Assembly (NCBI GenBank): GCA_954871525.1
Contig: OX940870.1
Location: 30,184,555 to 30,248,554, forward strand
Length of the DNA: 64,000 bases
DNA from: Parietaria judaica
Taxonomy: Eukaryota > Streptophyta > Magnoliopsida > Rosales > Urticaceae
Direction of reading: 5' to 3'
Shown here: piece by piece, positions 11,915-21,800 of the stretch
How the letters are laid out: each line of letters opens with the position of its first letter
Numbering within the stretch: position 1 is the first letter of the stretch
The notes under the pieces: model-generated
What the model saw: the letters and a program-made list of their open reading frames with translations, nothing else
Told to the model about the DNA's origin: nothing
Database searches by the model: none
Translations under genes and position numbers: made by a program

Positions 11915-12310
11915 GGGGTAATAGCGGCATAAGTCCTCAATCTTTACTCAATTGGGGCGGCATAGCCCCAACCTCATTTAATAGTCAACGTTTGCGTGGT
12001 CAGCTTCTCGTCAACGTGGACGCCACGTAATCCGACATGTCACCATACATGTCATCCTCGCGTCATCAAATTTAATGTAAAATTAATGGCGACTGCATTA
12101 AATTTGATGACGCGAGGATGACGTGTATGGTGACATGTCGGATTACGTGGCGTCCATGTTGATGAGAAGTTGATCACGCAAACGTTGACTACTTCTGTTA
12201 GTCAAATATAGACGGAAATCATCTTTTGGTACTTATACCGCTATTAAATGAGGTTGGGGTTATGCCGCCCCAGTTGAGTAAAGGTTGAGGACTTATGCCG
12301 CTATTATCCC
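11915..12310. mobile_element. Mutator-type foldback MITE, copy 2
   Basis: The same family as 447-925. The ends are GGGGTAATAGCGG and CCGCTATTATCCC, and a perfect 9-bp duplication TTTTTATTA lies on both sides (11906-11914 and 12311-12319). The arms pair almost throughout and meet at a short AT-rich centre near 12070-12090. There is no coding capacity. It sits about 0.5 kb upstream of the SOG1 start. Confidence 0.92.
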
Positions 12311-12319
12311 TTTTTATTA

Positions 12320-12679
12320 AGTGTATTTATATATAATAAAAAAATAAACCTCATATTGTTGCAAGAGAAGAACAAATTTTCATGTGTGAGCTTAATAGCT
12401 TTAGGCTACAATTTTTATATATATATATATATATATATTATATAAGCTTTAACATAACAAGGATAAAAAGCTACTGAACTAAACTACCTTTAACAATAAA
12501 TTCAATAATAATCATAAATCATATATATATATAATAATAATAATATCCCCAACGATACACCGAAGCATCGAGAGTTTGTTAGCTAAAAAATACGAGATGG
12601 AGTGAGATTTCCTCAACAAATCAATAATTTAGTGTGAGGAAAAGAAAATGATAATGTGATGGTTGCGGTCTAACGATGG
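12320..12679. other. AT-rich spacer with (TA)n tract
   Basis: Contains a (TA)n microsatellite at about 12416-12440 and AT-rich DNA. It probably includes the lost 3' end of the Copia remnant to its right. No gene is seen. Confidence 0.4.
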
Positions 12680-13257
12680 TGGCGAACAATGTGATAATCA
12701 ATCTTAATGTGCTTGGTTTGCTCATGAAAAACTGAATTGTGTGCGATTTAAGTGGCGCTCTGATCATCTAAGTACGATAGTGTATAGTAGGAAAAACAGA
12801 CACCTATTTCAGAGAGTAACCAACGCAACCAAAGAGTCTCACATGTGGTCGAGGCCATCGAATGATACTCAACTTTTGTAGACGATCGCGAAATGACATA
12901 TTGGTTCTTATCTTATAGTGGTTGACTTGCGATTTGTGGGATCACCGACCAATCGGCGTCAGAGTAAGCACTTAACTCTAAAGATGAAGAATAGGGAAAC
13001 AAGAGACTCTGAAGCCGAGTGCGTCAAAGATACCTGAGAATATCAAAGATACCTGAGAATACGAAGAACAATACCTCAATAAACTGTAGTAGGAGAAGTA
13101 ACAAACTGACTAATTACATGAACAACATGTGCAATATTTAGGCGAGTAACGACGAGGTAAACCAAATTTTTCCTACAATTGTATGATATTGGCTGAGGTC
13201 AAGCAAATGAGTACCATCAAACAATGACAATTAAGGGTTGGTCTCAAGGGGAGTATC
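12680..13257 (-). pseudogene. Copia pol remnant: end of reverse transcriptase and RNase H
   Basis: Minus-strand translation, with several stops and frame shifts, shows the familiar Copia order. TPLE lies near 13250, a YLT-x-x-TR-x-[DN]-IAH-like motif near 13130-13165, LRYL near 13040-13065, YSDADW near 12948-12967, SRSSTKVEY near 12860-12900, then MAST-TCE-LWLRWLL near 12800-12860. These are the C-terminal reverse transcriptase and RNase H parts of a Ty1/Copia polyprotein. The gene is not functional. It continues on the far side of the solo LTR, at 16189. Confidence 0.85.
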
Positions 13258-15128
13258 TGTTGGACATGTGTCCTTAAACAAGCTGTTTTAACCCATTTGT
13301 AAAAGATTATAACTAGTCGTTGAATAAAGATAATACTTATTATGTTAATCTTATTATAGTTTCAGTAGAGTAAAATAGAATGTTTGATCCATAGTTCATA
13401 ATGGAATGCAATTATGTTATTATCATCACACCGGAGTCAATGTGAGGAAGAATTGATAATCACAATAAATGAACTTAAATTTTCCGTGACCTGATTAACT
13501 GGGTGGGAGCCCATTAATTGAAAAGGTCATTAATGTGACTAAGTGATATAATCCTATTCTGGATTAAGTGTGTGTGTCACATTCACTAGAAGTGCATTAA
13601 GTATGAAGCGTCTTCATACTGGACTGGACCTGACTTAAACTCAAGAAGTTATCATATAAGACCGTCACTGATAACTTGAAGTTGAGTCACTAGTAGATAA
13701 TCAAATGGATATCGATCTAAGTCCTGAGTGATCTTGAGTCTGATCTGTTGACCTGATTGTTCTTTGATTTAACCGTTTAAGAACACAATATATTACCGCT
13801 GTTCCCAACACTATTATTTTGGGAACATGATAGTCAACAGTGAAGGTAGCTTGATCATAGATATGGGCATCACATAGCTCTCTTCAGAGTCAAGATGATT
13901 CCCTTAATTGTCAATGGTGAGAAGTGAGATTTACCCATGGCCAGCTTATGACTCGTAATCATAATTGGGTTGCTCATAATATCATCCGACTGAATTAAGA
14001 ATGAAAAAGCAGTGAGAGGCAATACGGTAAAAACCGCCTGCTCATGTACTGGATTATCAAGTGAAAGATCAATAATCGGAATTTGATTGTATCAATGGAC
14101 ACCCTGCTGTTATAAGGGAATAATATATACCGTATCACTAAAGAGTACAACCTCGGGTCTATAGTGGAATCACTTCGAGGTTTGACGAACATCTAGCGGT
14201 TCGTTGGAGCTTAAGTGATACGGGTCCATGGTCCTCAGGATAGCTCCATAACGGATGATACGTACGTGATTAAAATACATTCTGGATAATGTTTAATCAT
14301 TTGGCTCGACTAATAAAACTGACAAGTCTTTGGCAGACGTCAGATAGTTTTATCGTCAGCGTGGCAAAAGTACCATATTTTGGTACACGGAATTAACTGA
14401 TAAAAAGAAAGTTAGAGTTTAGATTTTCTATCAGCACCATGTTGATGTAAATTAAATTCTAAGCAACTTTGCTTTTTGAACCAAGTCATTCCAACTTACG
14501 GTTTGTGATTTATGGATTTTCTAAGTTTGTGTTCGGTACGACAAGCTATGAAATTAAATCACATGTCACGAATTTAAATGATGGTGTGGCACCATGACAT
14601 TTTAATGTGTGATATTGAGATCAGGAATTATTAATATAATTTAATTATTTGGATTTAATTATTAATATTTTATTAATAATTAATTAATAATTAATAGATT
14701 TATATTAATAATAATAATATATATTTCATTATATATTATATGTGTATATCGATATGAGCAGCAAGAAATGTTCAACCACTTCACACGCATTTGACTTGGT
14801 TTGAACTTTTAAATATTTTCGGCATAAGTACCTAATATTTGGTATTTTAGCAAAAACCCTAAAATCAATTTAATCCATTGGATCGGAAATGATTTAATAT
14901 CAACCGTTGGATTAAGATAATTGATTTTTAACCTAACCCTAATTCGAAAATAGTAGCTTGGTGACCAAGCTTAGGGTTTTCGAATTTGACCTAATTAATT
15001 GTATCCGATGGATCGGTTTAAGATTTAATCTTTACCGTCGGATTGGAAATTAATTAATATATATAATAATTAATAATTTTTCGAAATTATTATTATTATT
15101 ATTATTATATATTTATATTTCGAAATTT

Positions 15129-15436
15129 AAATAAGTAGATAAGATTGGTTTTTGATTTTACCAAGTCTTTCTTATTTAATTAAATCCCTAATTAATTATA
15201 TCCATTGGATTTAGATAAGATTGAATCTAAACCTTTGGATTAGGATAATTAATTATATTTTATACTTATTTTCGAAATTAAATATATATATATTCGAATT
15301 ATATATAAATAAGATGATAAGATTGGTTTTTGATTTTACCAAGTCTTTCTTATTTAATTAAATCCCTAATTAATTATATCCATTGGATTTAGATGAGATT
15401 GAATCTAAACCTTTGGATTAAGATAATTAATTATAT
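15129..15436 (+). repeat. Direct repeat within the solo-LTR U3
   Basis: A block of about 130 bases (15129-15258) recurs at 15307-15436 with few changes; shared strings include TTTTTGATTTTACCAAGTC and TATATCCATTGGATT. The offset is about 178 bases. More distant versions occur at 14870-15060. Duplications in U3 just upstream of the TATA box are often enhancer-like, but no function can be read from the sequence. Confidence 0.8.
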
Positions 15437-15498
15437 TTAATATATATAATTTCGAAATTTGGGAGTAAAATTCTAAAATTTGGTTACGGGTTAAAGAC

Positions 15499-15506
15499 TA
15501 TAAATA
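15499..15506 (+). promoter_or_regulatory. TATA box of the solo LTR
   Basis: TATAAATA is followed by a CT-rich leader (15540-15580), the layout expected at the U3/R boundary. It could still drive transcription towards 16.2 kb. Confidence 0.6.
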
Positions 15507-16188
15507 GGGAGCTCATTCTACACATTTTTCACACCTTTCCCCAGAGCAAAAACTCGAGCTCTCCCTCTCTCTTTGGGGTATGCGAGTTTTCTGCTTCTGA
15601 TCTCTTTTCTGGTTCGGCTTAGGAGATATTTTTCTCCGGAAGCTTAAAAAGAACCGCCAGTTAAATTTTGCGACGGAGTCCTGCCGGCGAAGCCCACGCT
15701 TCGGTACGAGGAATCCAGGAGAATATCCCGGAAGATCACGGGAGTTTCCCTCAGCATCGGCGGAGCCCTGCCAAAGTCAGAACGCGCAGCCGGAAGTCGT
15801 CAATGAGGTACGGCCTTATGCATTGGGTCAATAAATGCAAAATTCCTTTTATTGTATTTATTTATTTTCCATAGACATTAGATTAAATAATGTTGTTATG
15901 AAATTAATTGTGATAATTAAATTGCCAATTATTTATCCGGTCGCTTTATCCAAATTACTCGATGTCAGTACGTTGTTACGGTGTAACTTTTCCGACTTAA
16001 AATTATTTTTGAAGTTACCCGGACGGACTGATGAGAGCGGAATATTCGAGGTAATTTGGACGGGACGTTAAAAGTATTTTTTAATGAATTTGCAATCGAA
16101 GCTATTTCGTTATTTTCAAAGGTAAATTGGCATATTAGTATATCCGATTTCCAATAAATGGCGTCGGAGCTATATCCAATTTCCAACA

Positions 16189-16310
16189 GTATCAACGGTC
16201 CGTTTGTCAGTGAGCATGCACGCTCAACTAGATCAATTATATAATTGGACTGATTAGGAGCATAATAAAAAAAAGGAGAGAGATGGGAGGTAACCATGAA
16301 ACCAACATCT
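16189..16310 (-). pseudogene. Copia pol remnant, upstream portion split by the solo LTR
   Basis: The minus-strand frame reads a Y-[IM]-x-DLVERA motif near 16215-16250, then an LTDK-type motif that runs up to the LTR boundary. If the LTR and one GTATC copy are ignored, it continues in frame into the TPLE motif at 13250. This is the reverse-transcriptase palm region of the same Copia element whose RNase H lies at 12680-13257. Further right the similarity fades. Confidence 0.8.
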
Positions 16311-17340
16311 TCTGATTGCATATGAGTATCATCAAACAACCATAACGGATTAGAGAGAATATAAACGAAGGATCTAAATTGAAGACATGTGTTGACGAGC
16401 CTCGGAGTATGATCCAAATAGGTGAAGATATATCCGAGGAACCAAAATTATTGGACAATTACAAACCAATATGAAGAGCGAAGAACAAGACATATGGTTA
16501 TAATTGACCATTTGGCTTACAACTTCGAACCTTACTCCTTCCGATGATCATTTTGCGCTTTATAAGATTGCTAGATAAATGAACTCCATATTCGACTCCC
16601 TTAAAATGTCTCATAACATGACTCCAAGAGGACATATCCAAGTGAGAATCAATTGATTGAAGAGTCGTCCTTACAAGCAATGGCAAAAACACAAGGCAAT
16701 CTAAACAACCAAAGCCAAGATCCTATGAAATCAAAGAAACTCCTTCAAATTCTTCTACAAGTTTATGCTCGCTAGACCAATTTAGAAGGCTCAAAACCAC
16801 ATCTCCTCCGTTCAAAATGTAATTCTATGTGTTATGAATGATCTTCCAACTTTTCAAGATGATATTACGGTGGACAAGTGCGTTATTGCAATTTTTCCAA
16901 TAGACGTCGCAATAATTCAAAAATCACAAATTCATTCTTTCTCTCGTTTCATCACTTAAACAAACCCTAATCTATAAAGAGGAACCTTACAATAAAAAAC
17001 TCCTCAACAATAAATTTAATAATGTCTTTAAAGCCCCAACCCCATATCAACCAATGAACAATGCTGAAATTAGAAAACTATAATACTCAAAGACAAGCTA
17101 TGCAAACTCTTAATAAACAACTAAATAAACATTCGAACTATAAGATCTTAAAAAAAAAAAACATCCAAACTATAAAGAGAAATGAAAAATAAAGAGGGAA
17201 TGAACGTATATACCAATCAAAATTTTCAATCATTTTTGTGAACGGAACGTGATTCCGATTAAGCTAATAATAATAATAATAACAATAATAATAATAACAA
17301 CAACAACAATAATAATAATAATAATATACGCTAATACACG
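16311..17340. other. Spacer with trinucleotide microsatellite
   Basis: No gene is supported. The left part may hold more eroded Copia pol on the minus strand. A mixed (AAT)n/(AAC)n microsatellite lies at about 17265-17326. Confidence 0.4.
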
Positions 17341-17746
17341 TATTGTTAATACCGAAAAATGGATCAATACATTTGGGGCTGATGTAAAGAGTTATTGAAC
17401 GATTGAAGGAAACACAAACTATCAAGCAAAAAGCTGAATTTTCTTTTCATTCATAAAAACTATGGATTACAATCCAAGAGGCTAACACTTATAGTGCATG
17501 AAGAAAGCCTTGATTGACATAGGAAATATCACACACTAATTACCCTAGGACCTAGGAAATATAAACATAGGAAAAACAAAAAAGTAAATAACCTTGGAAC
17601 TAATACCTTAGTAAATAATAAGTAATAATGACTTAGGAAATATAACATATTACTAGGAAATATAAGATATTAAATAGTTGTTAATTGGCAACGCGGTTTT
17701 TTAGGTTTTCGGGACTGGTCGCGTGTGATCACCAATAATTGCTCCG
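17341..17746 (-). mobile_element. Possible eroded LTR next to a polypurine tract
   Basis: On the minus strand CTCCGGGAGAA (about 17757-17747) looks like a polypurine tract. It is followed by TGATGCGGAGC, a plausible LTR start, and about 400 bases with repeated ATATTTCCTA motifs. There is no matching partner LTR and no coding domain next to it, so this is a guess based on layout only. Confidence 0.3.
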
Positions 17747-17811
17747 CATCATTCTCCCGGAGTCGAAAATATTCGTCATTGACTTTAGGATGCCGTCCGG
17801 TGATGTGACTC

Positions 17812-18199
17812 TGTGACAGTCACTAATCCCGTGAGCCACGAGGGCAAGACCGGGTAAACTGTGCAGTCCCACATCGCCTGGGCAAGGTGATGTGCTCATA
17901 GAACGTTCCCGAGACTGTGCAGGTATGGGACTGCACGGTTATCGGAGATCATACATGTATGGGACTGTATGGTCGAAGAGGCTTAAAAGAATTGATTGGT
18001 ACTACCTATGTCAACAAGATGCATCTTCTTTTCGGTAGCCCGTTCATAGGAACTCCAAAGTTAAGCGTGTTTGACTTGGAGTAGTCCTAGGATGGGTGAC
18101 CTCCTTGGAAGCGTGCGATTGAGGACAAAGCACGCGGAAAAGACTCGTGTTGGCCTGTGGGGACAATCATCCATTCAATTGAGCAGCCGGGGCGTCACA
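17812..18199 (+). mobile_element. Cassandra TRIM solo LTR
   Basis: The sequence begins TGTGACAGTC and ends GGGGCGTCACA. It is flanked on both sides by GACTC (17807-17811 and 18200-18204), a perfect 5-bp target duplication. It contains the segment related to 5S rRNA that defines Cassandra, a terminal-repeat retrotransposon in miniature found across vascular plants. Only one LTR is present and no internal region, so it is a solo LTR. It lies about 600 bases upstream of the ILP1 start codon and on the same strand. Confidence 0.95.
18043..18115 (+). other. 5S-rRNA-like segment inside Cassandra LTR
   Basis: The strings AGTTAAGCGTG and AGGATGGGTGACCTCC match the internal pol III control region and following helix of 5S rRNA. 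They are in the sense orientation. This is the domesticated 5S-derived part of the TRIM and not a 5S rRNA gene, since the 5' and 3' parts of 5S are absent. Confidence 0.88.
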
Positions 18200-18204
18200 G
18201 ACTC

Positions 18205-18801
18205 TGCCTTCATCACTGCCATCACCATGCTTGTATCAACGAAATTTAAAAAGTGATAGTTTTGCGATACAAGTAACTGAACTTTCAATTGACTTTTTTA
18301 CGGGCCAAGTCTTGTTGACTTTTTGGGCCGAGTCCTGTTAACTTTTTGGGCATGTTTTATAGGCTGGGCCTTAATTTTCTTAGGCTCTGAAAAAACATTA
18401 TTACACGTATCATAAATTATTATCTCGATATCTTTCAATTTGAGTTTGGTCGTTAGGTGCCAGTTATGTTTTCCCAACTTCTGTCCTGCCGTACATCTCC
18501 GGCTCCGGCTCCGGCTCTGGCTAAAGTAGGAGAAGATCACGTGACTCCTCTCTAATCGATGACAAAAGATAGCTGAAGAAGAGATTATTCCTTGTTCAGG
18601 CTCGCGGGAGTAAACCGGAACCGATGGCTTGTCGATCTCATCTCGTAGTACAAAAGCCCAAGTACAGCACAGCACAGCCCAGACCAATCCGACCCCGACC
18701 CGACCCGACCCGACCCGACCATATATCCGACCCACCAACACACCCAAGAAAGAAATTGTTCGTAAGTTTCGTTTTCCCACTCACTGAATCTCACCGCCAC
18801 C
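18205..18801 (+). promoter_or_regulatory. Upstream region of ILP1
   Basis: The last 350 bases before the start codon become GC-richer. They contain a (CCGGCT)-like repeat near 18500-18520 and a pentamer array of CCGAC or CGACC at about 18690-18720. No clear TATA box is seen, which fits a housekeeping-type promoter. Small open frames here are not supported as genes. Confidence 0.4.
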
Positions 18802-21800
18802 ATGTCCACCAAATCCAGAAACTTCCGGCGTCGCGGCGGCGACTACGACGGCGACGACGACAACGACGAGAAAAACGCCACAACCACCAATGGCCCTTCC
18901 ACACTCAAGTCCCTCACCTCCAAGCCCAAGAAGCCTCCCGCTCAGGCCCCGAAGCTCCTCAGCTTCGCCGACGACGAAGACGACGGAGATACGATCTCCG
19001 GCGCCGGTACCGGCTCTAAATCCCGCAATCGCTCGTCCAAGCCTTCTATTGCTGGAAAACCGTCGTCGTCTGGTTCGCGTGCCGCGAAACCTGCCTCCGC
19101 TCACACCATGACCTCGCTCAAGGATCGGGTGTTCCACTCTTCTTCGGCTTCGCCTCTCTCTCACTCTCTCCCCTCCAATGTCCAGCCTCAGGCCGGGACT
19201 TACACCAAGGAAGCCCTCCGCGAGCTTCAGAAGAACACGCGAACCCTCGCCTCTATCTCCAGGCCCTCCTCCGAGCCGGTCGTCGTCCTCAAGGGTTTGA
19301 TTAAACCGACCGAGCCGGAGAAAGACGCCAATTCGTCGGATTCCGAGCAAGAAATGGCGAGGAGAACTGGCGGTGACGGGGACTCCGCAGCCAAAAGGAT
19401 GGCGGCAATGGGGATTGGCAGCGGGAAGGGGAGGGATTTGGATTCCGCGGGTTCGGTGATCCCAGACAAGGCGACCATCGAGGCGATTAGGGCGAAGCGC
19501 GAGAGGCTGCGTCAGTCACGTGCGGCTGCGCCGGATTTTATCTCGTTGGACGCCGGGAGCAACCACGGCGAGGCAGAGGGGCTGAGTGACGAAGAGCCGG
19601 AGAATCTGAGCCGAATCGCGATGCTGGGCGAGAAGTCTGAGGACTCTCGGAAGGGCGTTTTCGAGGCGTTTGATGAGGAGGCAACGGCGGTGCACGAGGT
19701 AGTAGCCGAGGAGGTGGTGAATGAGGAGGACGAGGAGGAGAAGATCTGGGAGGAAGAGCAATTCAGGAAGGGTTTGGGGAAGAACAGAGTCGATGATAGC
19801 GGCGTTGTAGCCGTTCCCGTGGCTCAGCAGAGTGTTTCCCGAGCTGCTGTGGCGAGTCCGAGCATCGGCGGGGCTCATGGCGGGTTGTCGCAGGGTCTGG
19901 GTTCGGGGTTGATGTCCATATCCCAGCAAGGAGAGATTGCGAAGAAGGCGATTCTCGACAGTGCGAGAAGACTCAAGGTATATTGATAATCCTCTCGAGC
20001 TTATGTGTTACAGTTTGCTTTCCATTAATGGTAGTGTAGGATTGGTTTCTGGGTCTGGAAATTACTTAACTAGAGAGATTTTTGTATAAAATTTAACACG
20101 GATTATGCTAAAATCGAATATCAAAACGCAACCCAAACTCTTAAGCACACACAATCCGGACAAGTAAACCAACGGGAATCCACCGAATAATTCTTGGATA
20201 CTTTATTTCAGTCAACCAATAACTGATAGAACTTTCGACTTCTAGAACACGGGTAAAGCTCTCCCTAAAGATTTCTTGAGTCTAGATGACAATAAAACCC
20301 TAATGACACTCTTAGGCACCTAATTGCCTGCTGTCAATCAAGGTTTATCTACTTAATTAAATAAATACCCTCATTAAATTTAGTTGCATAATTAGAACAT
20401 AAAATTTAATATAAGGACATCATACATATGTAATTATTCTAAATTAGAATTTCTAAATGACCACATTGGCCCTCCTCCTCCCCTAGACCTTGAGCTCGGG
20501 TGGTGAATTAAGTTCCGGAGATTTTTGGCATGTTAAGATCCTTTCAGATTCAGATGTGTTTTTTGAAACAGTTCAGCGGTAATCCTACATTTCTTTCACT
20601 GAAATTCATCGCCATCGAATCCTAAGGCTTTAGCCGTGTGATACATAGAATGTTCCTCTTGCAGTAGAACAATGAGACAAGCAGTTAGTGTACATTTCCA
20701 AATGATAAAATAGCTGCACTTTGTTGAAATCTTTTATTTATACTTTGGAAATATTGTTGTATATTGAGAGCACTATGTGATCATGAAGTTCTAGCAAGTG
20801 AGTGGCATGGAAGCTTGTATATATCGTTAACTAAGCCGAGTTGTCCGTAGCTTGGCGATGATAGCTTTGCTGATTATCTGTAGCGCGCTGCTTATATATA
20901 AAGCTTTCCTTTTCGTCTCAGGAATCTCATGGCAGAACTGTGTCGTTGCTGGCCAAGACTGATGAAAACCTGTCTGCTTCACTTATAAATATCACCGCGC
21001 TCGAAAAATCACTGTCGATTGCTGATGAGAAGTACAAATTCATGCAAAGGATTCGCGACTTTGTTTCCATCGTGTGCGACTTTCTCCAGGTACGAGCAGA
21101 AACTAATTTATAGTTTGCTATAATATTGTGTCTTCTTTATTTGTGACATATTTGATTATTTTCTCCGTTTGACGTCTCTCTTTGTTGCAGCACAAGGCTC
21201 CTTTTATTGAGGAACTAGAAGACCAAATCCAGAAACTTCACGAAAATCGAGCATCTGCCATAGTAGAAAGGCGTTCTGCAGATAACGACGATGAAATGAC
21301 GGAGGTGGAAGCCGAAGTTAATGCCGTAGTTTCAGTTCTCAACCAACGAGGTGGCGGATCTGATGCCATTGCAGCCGCCAAAAATGCTGCTCTAGCAGCC
21401 TCTGCTGCATTTAGAGGGCAGGGAAATCTTCCTGTGAAGCTTGATGAACTGGGCAGAGATATGAACATGCAAAAGCGCATGGAGATGAAACGAAGGGCTG
21501 AGATTCGCCGGCGCCGCAAAGCTCGGTTTGATTCAAAGCGACAATCCTCCATGGACATAGATAGTCCCAACCTGAGAGTTGAAGGAGAGTCAAGCACAGA
21601 CGAGAGTGACAGCGAGAGCAGAGCGTTCCGGTCTCACCGTGATCTGTTGCTCGAGACGGCCGCCCATATTTTCAGTGATGCATCTGAGGAATTTTCTCAA
21701 CTTTCTGTGGTCAAAGAAATGTTTGAAGCTTGGAAGAGAGACTATCTATCAGCTTACAAAGATGCTTACATGTCGTTAAGTGTTCCCTCTTTGTTCTCCC

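Larger units (their letters stand above)
13258..16188 (+). mobile_element. Solo LTR, 2.93 kb, with 5-bp target duplication
   Basis: The sequence starts TGTTGGACATG and ends TTTCCAACA, a TGTTGG/CCAACA inverted end pair typical of LTRs. GTATC occurs directly on both sides (13253-13257 and 16189-16193), a perfect 5-bp integrase duplication. No internal retroelement sequence is present, so this is a solo LTR left by recombination between two LTRs. TATAAATA at 15499-15506 gives the plus orientation, with a long U3 of about 2.25 kb. The parent family is not identified. A short GC-richer segment at 15660-15810, beyond the TATA box, contains a 68-codon open frame with no recognised product. Confidence 0.93.

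Noticed and set aside
13235..13257. Polypurine tract of the LTR at 13258 (CTCAAGGGGAGTATC)
   Set aside because: This sequence is the Copia coding remnant on the other strand (TPLE motif), and GTATC recurs at the far end as a target duplication, so its position is coincidental.
18043..18115. A 5S rRNA gene
   Set aside because: Only the internal control region and nearby sequence match, and they lie inside an LTR with its own target duplication.
18781..19350. 189-codon frame on the minus strand opposite ILP1 exon 1
   Set aside because: Shadow of the GC-rich, low-complexity exon 1; it has no recognisable domain.
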